Positions 35,566-47,211 of a stretch of DNA of 64,000 nt are shown one piece after another (the stretch's first letter is position 1; every line of letters begins with the position of its first letter). The stretch is from NCBI RefSeq assembly GCF_024139115.2, contig NC_085140.1, forward strand, positions 457,298,248-457,362,247. The letters run 5' to 3'. The notes under the pieces are model-generated. The model was not told the origin of the DNA. It saw nothing but the letters and a program-made list of their open reading frames with translations, and did no database searches. A program made the translations under genes and the position numbers. The DNA is from Armigeres subalbatus (taxonomy: Eukaryota > Arthropoda > Insecta > Diptera > Culicidae).

Positions 35566-35782
35566 TTAACACATTGATCGATTGCATCCTGTGTGGCAGT
35601 AAAATAGCACTTGCCGTTTACTATACAAAGCAAATATTCAAATGCTTCTAAGCCACCAAAGTAGGCCTAATGTGAACCACAACCGATGGTCGCATTATTA
35701 TTAATCAAAGCAATCGGGCTATATTTCGACAGACATGCAGTGAACCATCAAATTGCATAAGGTGCCCAAAGTGGCTCCCGCT

Positions 35783-36834
35783 TAGGGTGACCATATTAAT
35801 TTTGTCCAAAGGAGGACAATTCACCCGAATCGTAGCGAAAAAGGAGGACATTTGGTTGAAAAGGAAGACATGAAAAAACATCAATCGATTTTAAGGTTTC
35901 ATTATGATTAAGAATATTATATTTGTTAAAATTTTGTACACTAAAGTTTTTTGGAAGAAGTGTTTGTAAGTCGAGGGAAATGCGACACCTTCTTCTACTT
36001 TCTTTACATTACATCTCTAGATAGAACATTACCGGCTCTTTTGATACATCTAGTCTTTATTTGACTAGTCTTTATTTATTAACCATTTCTAGTTATAAAA
36101 TGCGAGCACCATTTTTATAATGGGAGGTTTCCTATCAACAGTGAACAAATTTTAAAAATGCTAGCCTTTTTAGCGATATTCCACAGAATTTTTAAAAGAA
36201 TTTAACATTTAATTCTGACCTAACATCTGGTTCCATCAGGACCGATCACAAGATGATCAGCATTATTAACTGTATGACCAGTCTACAAAGTTCTCAACTG
36301 TTCCAAACTGTTAAGAATCAGACTAAAGAAACTCAAAACTATTTAGATTAAATCAGATTTCTATTCCATTTTAGACATAGCTTGGCGGTTGCTCTTCGCC
36401 TCACATATTCAAGAAATGTACGGTGAGATACGTTCAAAAGACAATTCGATGGGCGTTTACTTTTAAAAGTATTGCGAAGCATTTTTTTTTCCTTTCCCTT
36501 TTTCCACAATTCCAATTCTTCTGATATCTCCGGCACCTATTACAATAACTCACGCAATTAATTTTTGATTTTAACATTGATTTTATTCGTGAACTTGAAT
36601 AAACATATTTTAGATTAGAAAGCAAAACAACGCAATCGTGCGCAACGTTTTACTTGGGAATGGATCTTTGTTGTAGTACTGTTTATTAAACTAAAATATC
36701 TTCAGAATTTATATTCATGCAACTGTTTTCTCCAAATATCTAAAAGGAGGACATTTTAGCGCAAAAGGAGGACATCTGAATTTTAATGAAAAAGGAGGAC
36801 ATGTCCTCCTTTAGGATACCATATGGTCACCCTA
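35783..36834. mobile_element. hAT-type element, 1,052 bp
   Basis: Perfect 14-bp terminal inverted repeats TAGGGTGACCATAT inside a perfect 8-bp duplication CTCCCGCT (35,775-35,782 and 36,835-36,842). Subterminal AAAGGAGGACA repeats are present at both ends. Short minus-strand frames at 36,348-36,625 show no transposase motif I can name, so it is probably an internally deleted, non-autonomous copy. Confidence 0.92.
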
Positions 36835-36842
36835 CTCCCGCT

Positions 36843-37224
36843 TGCCTACAGTCGGATTAAACTCCACACATCCTAATTAGGAATATGTACTCGTGAGGCA
36901 TAATTTAAATCCCCTATTCTTTAGTTCATGCGAGATTCTTTGAGATTGAACACAATTCCCTAAATTCCGCAAACATAGAAATTTCGAAAAAAAATTCCGG
37001 AAATAACATGATGATATTTTCCCGAAAACGATATTTCCCTGAAATAGACATTGCCTTTCGTTTCCGTTGCGTTGTAACGTGGTATTTCGTAGATAGCATA
37101 CTGACAGCTGTTTTCGATCAACTCAGTGTAACTTCTGAACCCCTTGAACGAGGTCCACCAAATGAAAACATTTCTCTTTTCAAACTAATACTTCTTTGGA
37201 AACTACATTGATGTTAGTTGGTGA
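36843..37224. other. Unassigned DNA with one partial direct repeat
   Basis: Includes a partial copy (37,117-37,165) of the GATCAACTCA unit found at 35.2-35.6 kb. Nothing else recognised. Confidence 0.5.
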
Positions 37225-37640
37225 GGGCGCACGTTTATCCGAGTGTGCGGGTGAGTGAGTAAGTGAGTAAAAGACTTACTGAGTGAGTGAATAAGCGAGC
37301 GAGTGAATAAATAGGTATGTGAGTGTATGGACAAACGAGTAAACGAATAAGTTTTTTCTTTAGTAGGTAGATGAGTGATTAAATGATTGATTAAGGAGTA
37401 TGGAAGTGAATTAGTGAGTAAGTGAGTTTATGAGTGAGATAACTAGCGTATAAGTAAGTGAGTTTGTGATTGAGTGAGTGAGGTGTAACCCAATGGGTAT
37501 GTTATTGAGTGAAGAATTGAGAGAGAAGGAGGCTGTATAAAACGAATGAGAGAGCCATTGAGCTAGTATAGAACAAAAATGCGATTGAGGTAATTTGTGA
37601 ATGCGTGAAAATGTGAACGAGTGAATGTTTGAGATTGTAA
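37225..37640 (+). repeat. Degenerate GTGA/GAGT tetranucleotide tract
   Basis: Runs of GTGAGTGAGTAAGTGAGT with many substitutions over about 400 bp. An old microsatellite with no coding potential. Confidence 0.8.
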
Positions 37641-37981
37641 TTTAGTGAATTAGTTAGTTGCGTAGAAAATAGTAACCAAATAACACTTTTAAATGTCATG
37701 ACATTTTCATTAGATTTTATTTTCCAAAATTTTATTTCTTATAATCAAACGTGTTTCGTTCACTCAATTTAAATTATTGTCACTGAACCCTTCGGTTTCA
37801 TCTTATGAGATACTATCATTACTCGTTAGTTCTTCTACCACTTGACAAAGAAGAAACAATTTAATAATTTCTTTCACGAAGGGTTTCAACCCAAGTAACA
37901 CGGTTTGTTGTATGAGTGTAAAAAATACATCTTTCGAACATATAGTTTGTTACGTTTTGGCATAATAAACTGCTTTCATTA

Positions 37982-38269
37982 TGATAAGAAAATTATTTTG
38001 AGCTTTTTAGTGGAATGTTTTCACTTGTCATAAGACGAGTTTATACAATCCCATTGAATTCCACCACTTAATTGTATCTTGACAGATACGTATTTCGACC
38101 TCAACAGTAAGGCCGTCTTCAGTGTCTCGTACTCGACTCGACTTCGGCAAGTCGAGTCAAGTACGAGACACTGAAGACGGTCTTACTGTTGAGGTCGAAA
38201 TACGTATCTGTCAAGATACAATAAAGTGGTGGAATTCAATGGAATTGTATAAACTCGTCTTATGACAAG
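37982..38269 (+). mobile_element. Palindromic element, copy 1 (288 bp)
   Basis: Two nearly perfect arms of about 115 bp (CTTGTCATAAGACGAGTT ... ACTCGTCTTATGACAAG) meet at GTCGAGTCAAGTACG and its complement. A 45-bp extension (GATAAGAAAATTATTTTG...) is present on the left side only. An 11-bp direct repeat TGCTTTCATTA flanks it (37,971-37,981 and 38,270-38,280). No coding capacity; an RNA copy would fold into one long hairpin. Confidence 0.85.
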
Positions 38270-38280
38270 TGCTTTCATTA

Positions 38281-39130
38281 CTTCAACACGACCCAAACAG
38301 CGCAAACATTATTGATTTTTTCAACATTCTTCAGTCGAAACCTTGTTTTTGATTGCACATTCACAAGACTAAACATAAGTAGGGACACGGCAGGTATTTC
38401 CGTCCATCGTCATAGGGGCTAAAACCAACGAAAGCAACGTACATTTGCTAGAACTCCACTAAAGCAGAACGTTTCTCCTGAGCTTACGATTTGGTATGTA
38501 TGAGTTTCACAAAAAGGCGTCTCTTTTATTGGTTTTCGAGACTACGACGAACAGACGAAAATACCTGCCGCGTCCCTACTAATGATGTTTTCAATAACCA
38601 AATCTCAACATGGTTCTGTCAAATTGAATGCCAAAACAAAAATGTTGACACGTTCAAAGAAATGAATTTTATACAAAAATAAACGAAAACAAGCATGCAT
38701 CATATGATTAATACCATTTTAATAATATTAATAAAAATATACAAACTGAATAAATAAATCAAAAAGTTATCATCAAGTTGTAAGATTGTAGTATGAAACA
38801 TCTTCAATGATCAAATTGCTGTATGTTTATCAAAAACTTTTTTATAGCTTTCCTGGAACATACCATGTTTTGTATTTCAATTTCCCGACCTTTATTCAAT
38901 ATTATTCTTAGATCTTCGCTAATAATGATGTTCTCGGTGTTACTTGGGAATGTTCTACGAGGTGTTTTTCTGATTCCTGAAAATTAATAAATTTGTCTAA
39001 CGCTATGAATAAAAGACAAAATACAAGTAAAAACCTGTAAGAAGAGGATTCGAATGGAGCAACAATCGGTTTAGGATTTCTGTGTTGCAATATATTCTAG
39101 ATGTTTTGCGAGAAAAGTTCTCACGATACT
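38281..39130. other. AT-rich unassigned DNA
   Basis: Short open frames without family motifs. A local imperfect inverted similarity (GGGACACGGCAGGTATTT at 38,382 against AAATACCTGCCGCGTCCC at 38,559) brackets about 160 bp, suggesting another small inverted-repeat element. Confidence 0.45.
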
Positions 39131-39690
39131 TGCGTAAACATTTATTTCCTGCGTCAGCTGCTTCTTCGGATAGCTGACCAATTGGAAGTAGAGCATGTTA
39201 ATTGTTCAATTACATTTGCTCCATGCATCACCAATTTGTGCATCGTTGGGGTCATAGGATTTTTTTCCTGTTCTGGTATGCCACTGCGACCTGTTATTAG
39301 ATCTATTGTAGCGTTACCCGTATCCTTAGTGTTTAAGTGCATGTCGAATTACTTCATTACTATTGATAAGCAATGCAGTATCGGTTTCGATACAGTTGTT
39401 GTTTTGTTTTCTCAAGAGCGCCATGACAAGGTCCCGCTATTTAGACCATTCACAGAGAGCAATCCCTTCTTAAGAAAACAGAACAGTGATACTGTTTTTG
39501 GCCATGCATCGGAGCCCTAGCCACATCCATGTCTTGCTTCTAGAATATCACCAGTAAAACAATGAAACCCGGGGTTTAGCTCTGTCTACAAGACCATTTC
39601 AAGCAAGAGAATTTGTTCAGTAATAAGAACTTCCGTGTGTTCCTTTCACTACCATTGTTCACCAGTTCAAGAAGAGTTAGTACGTATTTC
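39130..39690 (-). repeat. Dispersed sequence shared with 46.52-46.99 kb
   Basis: The complement of this segment aligns along its length with 46,520-46,985. Shared runs include TATCGAAACCGATACTG, ATATCAATAGTA-like and ATAGATCTAATA, with GATATT.TAGAAGCAAGACA further upstream. Neither copy has a long reading frame. I do not recognise the family; it may be part of a retroelement, a non-coding repeat or a fragment of a duplicated gene. Confidence 0.7.
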
Positions 39691-39699
39691 AACCCCTAA

Positions 39700-40845
39700 C
39701 TCGATTTTTCCAGCAGTCAGTTCAGCCTAGGACCGGGTACCGAGGTTTTTTAACTAAATGCTTGAAAAGTTGTTTCCGCTGCATACAGTCTAGCCTCAAA
39801 CAAGAGGAATTCGAGTCTTTCAACTCTCTGCAAGGTAACATTAATTATGTTTGAAGATAAATCCTCTGTCTCCAAACGAACTGTCAAACGTGTCTCCAAA
39901 CGAGCATGACGTCACGATTTCAATGGAAACGTTAAGGGCTGTGACGTCATATGCGCGTGTGCACGGGCAAAACATCGACTCAGCCATACTTTCCCTCATC
40001 TATAGATTCTACTATCTATAGACAGCAGTTGTTTCCATCACAAATTTTGAAGCAGATTGGACGACAATATCGAGGAGAAGAAGACGTTGGATTACTCCAA
40101 ACAATTTTTTGATTAGTTGTGCAAACCAATCGTAATGGTACACGTAAAAAAATAACCTTATATGTTTTGGCAAAAAGCTACTCGAAAATACTTATACTCT
40201 TCATTATGCCACTTAATGAATGATCCCATATCAAAAAGCTAATAACATTCATAAGTTAATGAAAAGTATAAGTTTCGGAATGTATGTGACTAATGCGATG
40301 TATAAGTTTTTTCTTATACATATCATTCAGCGCCTGCTTTGGCAAAAAAGTATTAGAAATATTAATAATAAATAACATTAAATTTTCTTACGTCAACTAA
40401 TGAGGTCATTAAAATACTGGCATCAGAGTCACTTGAAATTAAAGAATTGCTCCATTTGGCATAATGTGTAATTTAAAAAATATCGTGACTATTGAAACAC
40501 TGTATCAATAACTGGAGTTATAATTGACCGGGGCTCATCCAAATCGCACCAAGCGCCAATAGAAAATAATCCATTTTCTCGCACACATTTTTGGGTAGCA
40601 GATCCAATTGATCACAAATCATGTCGGATATTCTTTGATCCTATAACTTAGGATATCCAAAAACACATGTGCAAATTAATTGATACAAATTCATTTCCGT
40701 TTCCATTCTACGAACAAAATACCGATTTAAGGCTTGAATTAGGAGCTCCATGGCAACGAAAGCATTTTTTCATTAAAATAGAAGCGGATAACATCTAAGG
40801 TAAGTGGAATTAAATTAAATATTATTCCAAAAAAATGAAAGTTTT
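39700..40845. other. AT-rich unassigned DNA
   Basis: Includes two matching TGACGTCA-like sites (ATGACGTCACGA near 39,909 and GTGACGTCATATG near 39,940), either of which fits a CREB/ATF consensus. No gene recognised. Confidence 0.4.
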
Positions 40846-40857
40846 CGATCGTGTTTA

Positions 40858-41134
40858 CTTGTCATAAGACGAGTTAATACAATCCCATTGAATGCCACCA
40901 CTTAATTGTATCTTGACAGATACGTATTTCGACCTCAACGGTAAGGCCGTCTTCAGTGTCTCGTACTTGACTTGACTTGAGTCAAGTACGAGACACTGAA
41001 GACGGCATTACCGTTGAGGTCGAAGTACGTATCTGTCAAGATACAATTAAGTGGTGGAATTCAATGGGATTGTATTAACTCGTCTTATGACAAGTGAAGA
41101 CATTCCACTAAAAAGCTCAAAATAATTTTCTTAT
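40858..41134 (-). mobile_element. Palindromic element, copy 2 (277 bp)
   Basis: Same element as 37,982-38,269 but inverted: here the asymmetric extension (CATTCCACTAAAAAGCTC ... TTTTCTTAT) is on the right. Arms pair over about 115 bp around TGACTTGACTTGAGTCAAG. A 12-bp direct repeat CGATCGTGTTTA flanks it (40,846-40,857 and 41,135-41,146). Two independent insertions with different flanks define the element ends. Confidence 0.85.
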
Positions 41135-41146
41135 CGATCGTGTTTA

Positions 41147-44100
41147 GTTTCTTCACTTTTGGATTCACATTTACGCTAGCTCACAAAAAATAAATTATCG
41201 GTCTGCTGTTTAGATTTCGTGAGGCCAACTACAACAGCGCAACTAACTTTGTAATGCTTTGTTACCTTAAAATACAAACCAGAGCAAAACATTCTCTGAT
41301 GACAGAAGCAATTCATATTTGTCACCGGAAGTAGATGATATTTTTTCTTCCAATGTAACATCCACCCCCATTCATATTGAATCGAATCAAGTCAATTCGG
41401 AAGGCTCTATTCGCATCCGAGGAAATGTCATCAAGTATCAATTGTTATTGCTTATGCGATAAACTCCTTTCGCACTTCCCCAGCCGGCTGCGAGAGCAAT
41501 CGCTGGGATAACAAGTGAGGAACCATCCAATTTGCAGACAAATTTTCTTCCATTTTGTATATCGGGGAACAATCTGCCAATCGTCTTCGCCCTGACGACG
41601 ACAAAATGACAGCAGTCCTCGGGATAATATTCTGCTGATTGCCATTCAGGTGCATTTTTTTTTACTCAAAGGATGCCACTGGCAAAGCTTTTCAATGGTT
41701 CATTCGTTTGTTTGGTATCGATATTGTTTGCGAATTCAAATACGATAGGGTTTGGACGATATTCGTCACTGGGTTGAAATGCTGTCAGCTACTTTCCACC
41801 CAGAAAGCATTTATTTAAAAAAAAAACTGATTCTAATTTGTAAATTTAGATCATTAATTACTAAGCTTCAGTTACTTGAAATCATTGAACATTTTCTAGT
41901 GACGCAGTGACCTTGATGTCAGTTCTGATTGCATTATAAGATTATAAAATAGTTTTTGTTATGACTTTTCACTACTTGATCCTTATTATGGTTTTGCTAA
42001 TTGTGCCTCGATCAAATACGATCGAACACCCTACCTCTTTGTTGCAAACATCTACACACCACCTTCAGTTACCCACTCACGGCGATGGTGCTCAACGATT
42101 TCCATTGTGTTGTTTGTGAACCGTACTACCGCCCCCCCTCCCCTGCATAAGCGTAGGTAAGGATGGGAAAATCTCCAACCAACAACAGCAACAACAAATG
42201 CCAAGATGATGATTCGACTTGACTTCCTTTGGGTGTTGCCTCTTTCCTTTCGTTCTTCTCAACAACAATTGATACGCTGATTTTATGTTCAAACCTCGAC
42301 ATTTACATAACTCCAACCGAGCAGTCCGCCCCACTCCGGATTCAGAGCGACGACGGCAGAGCATGGAAAAAGGATCGAACAGAAAAGCTTCTTAGCCATT
42401 TCGCATCACTTGATGCTCGAAGCCATCCGCCCACCCGCTCGCTACGCTGATGGGGACAGTTCCTAAAGTTTTTTTTTTCGATTCCACTGAAATGGGTACC
42501 TAATTCCGATGGGAAAGTTCGAAACAGCGAGAGCGGAGTATTTTACCTTTGCGGAACTCTTTTTGCCTCTTCAGTCAAGTGTAGATATCTGCAAACTTTC
42601 TGGCAGTAAGCCGACTTGGTTTCATTACCCTTTTACTGTTTTTCGGCGATAGATTTCTGGTGTATTAAAATTTGATTAGTGTTCTGAAATTGATTTCAAG
42701 GGAAACTTTGAATTTTATAGCTTTCGTCCTTTGAAGAGTGAACAAGGTTTTTACTGTTGGCAATACATTCCGATTATTTTATAATATATGAACAACAAGT
42801 CGACAAGATTGTGCAAACAAATAAAGTATAGAAAGTACTCATTTGGTAGTCTCAGCATATGTTAATATCAACAACTCGGTAACCATTGTACTCTTCGTGA
42901 ATTAAAGTTGCAATTTATAAGTTTATAAATCTAGGATAGACGGAGGTTTTCATATCAACTGAATGGTCCTGGTCATTCTTCTGAAGAGCAACAAGTAATT
43001 TCATTATCAACTATAAAACCTTTATCTGGATATGTTAATGGCAAAACATACTTAAAAGCAGTCCAAGGACTGATAATCTTCTCAATAAAGAACAATAAAA
43101 ATTGGGAATCATACAATAAAGCCAAATTGAATGTAAGAGACAATTCATATTACAGTATCATAGTTCCAGAATAGAAGTCCTTCCCCAATCAAGAAGGGTA
43201 AAAAACAATCATCATAATCTGAAGCAAATCGAACCTTCCACAGCCATTCCAGTGCACCATCAAACGCATTTATTGAGTGCACAAAAATATGTCTCAATTT
43301 CCGGCCCCTGTCCCTGACATGAAAAAAAAACGAACGAACCGTTGACATAGTTGCAAAAGTACCGTCACTTCGAACGACCATCAATCTACATGCACTCCAT
43401 CGACAGTCTCCCAACTTGCAGCTCTCTTGTCTTCTTGTGTGCTTCTGGAAACGACATCAAATGACGAATATGGAACATTTTTGATGCTGGATGTCACGTT
43501 GGAAAGGTCTCAAAAGGATGACAAACGACAATATTTGCCCGAAGATGGATGGCGCAGTTTATGTTTTGTGTGCGCCGATTCTTGGGCCAACTAAGTACGC
43601 TGTAGCGTCGGCTTCGGAAGGGTTGTTCTTTCTTTTCGGCATCATCGTTATCTGCACCCAGGGACCGCCCTATTTCGATAGTTACAGTTGTGTCGTTTAG
43701 TCACGTTTGGGTTTTTTCTCCGTTCCTTCAACCACTGAATTTAAGATGGTTCTTCTCGACGTATATACGCAGGACACCGACGAAGCTGGCGAAGCAAAAA
43801 CGGATCTGGAAGAGATGAACGATTTCCATGCCCGGTACGTGTGTATGTGTGTGTCTGTTTGTGTGCTTGGAAACGTTTCATCTTCGATTTTTGCTCTTGA
43901 ATGGTATGCTTTTTCACTGTTCTTCGTCTCCTCTTGGGTCGTGTTGGGAATGATGCAAATCTTCCGCCTTCGGACGAGCGCTGTTGCATATGTCGATTTG
44001 GATCAGGTGCAATTTGTGGGGACAGAAATGAATGGTGAAAAATGGATTATCTTCTTATGCGAGCAATTGCATATGTTTTGCGTACCAGCATGGTGATTGA

Positions 44101-44333
44101 GGTGCTTTCAACTTTGTTATTGATGTTTCGAAGCAGATCAAATGATGGACCATAACTTCTCACTAATGATAACGTTTATTAGGGAGTATGGTCAATGCAA
44201 CCTGCCTTCGTGAGCTCAAATTAAATTCGGAATTGATTCCTGATTTTCAACTTCATTATTGAAACGCAGAGGTCGAGCTTTCTGTCAATTTTTTGAATAT
44301 TTCTAAAAATTTGTGAAGATTATTTTATGGGGA
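41147..44333. other. Unassigned, relatively low-repeat DNA
   Basis: No transposon or satellite recognised in over 3 kb. Parts (42,050-42,450; 43,250-44,050) are GC-richer and include a short GT tract at 43,838-43,864. Open frames of up to 129 codons (43,707-44,096) have no recognisable domain. Could be host intergenic or intronic sequence; a comparison with a related mosquito would show whether any part is conserved. Confidence 0.45.
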
Positions 44334-46190
44334 GTCTTCCCTACGGACTTTAATGGAATTGTTACAATAGGTGAAAGTGTTAACGAAGTGTTGGGTGGAA
44401 GAGTATTCCAATTCCTTAACCCTCAAACTGCCAGGACGAATCTTGACAACTTAAAACAGCTCGTACTCGGTAAATTTTTAACTAAATTGCAATCGGTTTC
44501 AACTGTGATCAAGGGGAATAGTTATTCCAGCATGTAGATGGGTAAAATGCCATGGATGACCCTCCCTCTTTTAGAGGGGGGAGTTTTGAAGTGTGGCATA
44601 AGCCATTTTTTGAGCAAATGTTTAGTATTTTGAAATTTTTAACGTCGTCACAGGTGTTTTAGTATAAGTAATTAATGATCAATGTGAATGGTTAACAACA
44701 ATGGCCAAATGAACATAAATTGACCTCCGGATGACCTCCGAATAGGTTCCGGAAACCCGGAATATCCGGTATAAAAGGCCAGCATAGAATCACCGAATAT
44801 ATCGGTCTTCCGACACCTCAAACTTCTCAGAATCTCGTAGGTAACTTAGAAAACGCCGTTGTTTCTTGATAGGGTAAAACTGGCCATTTGATGGCCACGG
44901 AACAGATTCCGGAAACCCGAAATTTCCGGTAAAAAATGGCCTACATAAAACAACAAAACAAATTAGGCTTCCGACACCTCAAACTTCTCAGAATCTCATA
45001 AGTAACTTAGAAAACGCCATAGTTTTTCAGTAGGGTAAAACTAGCCATGCGATGACCACGGAACAGGTTCTGGAAACCCGGAATTTCCGGTGAAAAATGG
45101 CCAACATAAAACTACAAAACAAATTAGGCATCCGACACCTCTAACTTCTCAGAATCTCATGAGAAATTTAGAAAATGCCTTAGTTTCTTGGTAGGGTAAA
45201 ACTGGCCGTGCGATGGCCACGGAACAGGTTTCGGAAACACGAAATTTCTGGTACAAAAGGCCAACATAAAACGACATAACATATTTCATTTCCGAAGTTC
45301 CACCTCAATCCTCTTTGAATCTCATGAGTAATCTGTAATACTCCTTAGTTTCTTGGTAGGGTAAAACTGGCTGTGCGATGGCCATGGAACAGGTTCCGGA
45401 AACCCGGAAATTCCGGTAAAAAATGACCAACATAAAACTACGAAACAAATTAAACTTCCGTCACCTCAAACCTCTCAGAATCTCATGAGTAATTTCGAAA
45501 ATGCCTTAGTTTCTTGGTAGGGTAAAACTGGCCATTTGATGGCCATGGAACAGGTTCCGGAAACCCGGGATTTCCGGTAAAAAAGGTATAAAACTGCAAA
45601 ACAAATCAAGCTTCCGACACCTCAAATTTCTCAGATTCTCATGAGTAATCTAGAAAACGTCTTAGTTCCTTAGTAGGGCCACGGTATAGGTTCCGGAGAC
45701 CCGAAATTTCCGGTACAAAAGACCAACGTTGAACTACAAAACAAATCAATCTTCCGATACCTCAAACTTCTCAAAATCTTATGAGTAACTAAAAAAAATG
45801 CCATAGTTTTTAGCATAGTTTTTTGTTAGGGTAGAATGGGATGACCACGGAAAATGTTTCGGAAACCCGGAATCTCCGGTACAAAAGGCCAACATAAAAC
45901 TAAAATACAAATTAGTCTTCCGACACCTCAAACTTCTCAGAATATCATAAGTAATCCAGAAAACGTCTTAGTTCCTTGGTAGAGTAAAACTGGCCATGTG
46001 ATGACCACTGAATAGATTCCAGAAGCCCGTAACAAGCAGTACAAAAGGCCATCATAAAACCACGAAATTAAGCGGTCTTCCGACACTTCTTCTCAGAATC
46101 TCATGAGTAATTTTGAAAACGCCATAGTTTTATGACAGGTTTCGGTAACCCGGAATATCCGGTATAAAAGGACACGTCAGGCTATCGGTA
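44334..46190 (+). repeat. Foldback left arm, ~10 tandem units
   Basis: Units recur at about 44,738, 44,900, 45,061, 45,221, 45,387, 45,548, 45,683, 45,853, 46,011 and 46,137. Each has GGTTCCGGAAACCCGGAAT, CCGACACCTCAAACTTCTCA and GGGTAAAACTGGCC. Spacing is near 160 bp with some shortened units. Each unit holds nested short palindromes (GGAACAGGTTCC; CCGGAAA...TTTCCGG). Confidence 0.88.
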
Positions 46191-46519
46191 TGGGCTTTCC
46201 AGGGACTCCGAACCTTGTTCCGTGGCTATAAAATTGCCAGTATTTATCTAAAAGAGCACTTTGGTATTTTCTGGATTAACCGGGAAATTCTCGGAAGTTC
46301 AAGGGGTTGGAAAAAAAATACGATTTTGGGAAAAGTTTGATAGACTGACTGAATAGACTGATTTATTTTGTAGTTCTATGTAGGCCTTTCCCTGTAACGT
46401 TGGATAAATCCCTTTTACGTAGTGTCTTACGGAGTAAGATCTACCAAGCCGAGCCCTAGCTAAATCCATTTTTGGAGCTAAGGCTATATGGTGTTTTAGT
46501 TAAGGATTACGCTACCAAT

Positions 46520-46985
46520 AGCAGTATCTGAAGTATAACTAACTTAACTTTTCCCTGCAGATGACGGAAATTCTCATTGCAGGACAAATGTTTTAACTAG
46601 AAATGGTTTTTTACCCATAGGTAAATCCCAGGTGTGGTGCTCTACTGGAGATATTGTAGAAGCAAGACAAAGAGGTGGCTACGGCTCCGATACTTGGTCA
46701 AATAACAGTATTACTGTTTTCTCAAGAAAGGATTGAATTCTTATTGATAAGGGGCGCTTATTCTAATTGAGATTGCTTTCTGTAAAGGGTCCAAATAGGC
46801 TATCATGATCCTTTTGGAAGAAAAAAACAAGAACTATATCGAAACCGATACTGAATTGCATATCAATAGTATTAGAGTAATTCGAGATGTACCTATACAT
46901 TAAGAATACGGGGAATGCTGCGATAGATCTAATAGCTGGTCAAAGTGATACTTCCGAACATAAAAATGTTAAAAGACTGATTTAT
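46520..46985 (+). repeat. Central segment of foldback, related to 39.1-39.7 kb
   Basis: Homologous to the complement of 39,130-39,690. A sequence resembling a 3' splice site (TTTTCCCTGCAG near 46,549-46,560) precedes a 58-codon frame, but the other copy does not preserve that frame, so coding is unlikely. The motif GACTGATTTATTTTGTAG occurs just outside both ends (about 46,365 and 46,977), as if the segment had been inserted into foldback DNA with a duplication. Confidence 0.65.
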
Positions 46986-47074
46986 TTTGTAGTTTTACGT
47001 TGGTCTTTAGAACCGGAGAAGTAAGGTGTAAGGTAAGATAAGGGTTTGGACCTGCTTTATAGTTCTATGTAGGC

Positions 47075-47203
47075 CAGTGGCGTAGCCAGGGGGGTGGATT
47101 TGGGCATAAAACCCCCCCAGAGACATCATTTTTAGAAAAAAAATTTTTTTTTTCGAAATGTTCAGAAAATTCACCCCAGACCAATTTTCTGGCTACGCCA
47201 CTG
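47075..47203. mobile_element. hAT-type MITE, 129 bp
   Basis: Perfect 15-bp terminal inverted repeats CAGTGGCGTAGCCAG with a perfect 8-bp target duplication ATGTAGGC (47,067-47,074 and 47,204-47,211). Inserted in a foldback unit: removing it restores TTCTATGTAGGCCTTTGTACC, the normal unit sequence. It is therefore younger than the foldback array. A truncated relative lies at 24,867. Confidence 0.93.
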
Positions 47204-47211
47204 ATGTAGGC

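Noticed and set aside
36348..36625. hAT transposase remnant inside the 1-kb element
   Set aside because: Short frames show no motif that I can assign to a hAT transposase.
43707..44096. 129-codon frame as a host gene
   Set aside because: No recognisable domain, start context or splice structure; length is within chance for GC-richer DNA.
46561..46734. 58-codon exon after a splice-like TTTTCCCTGCAG
   Set aside because: The homologous copy at 39.1-39.7 kb does not preserve the frame.
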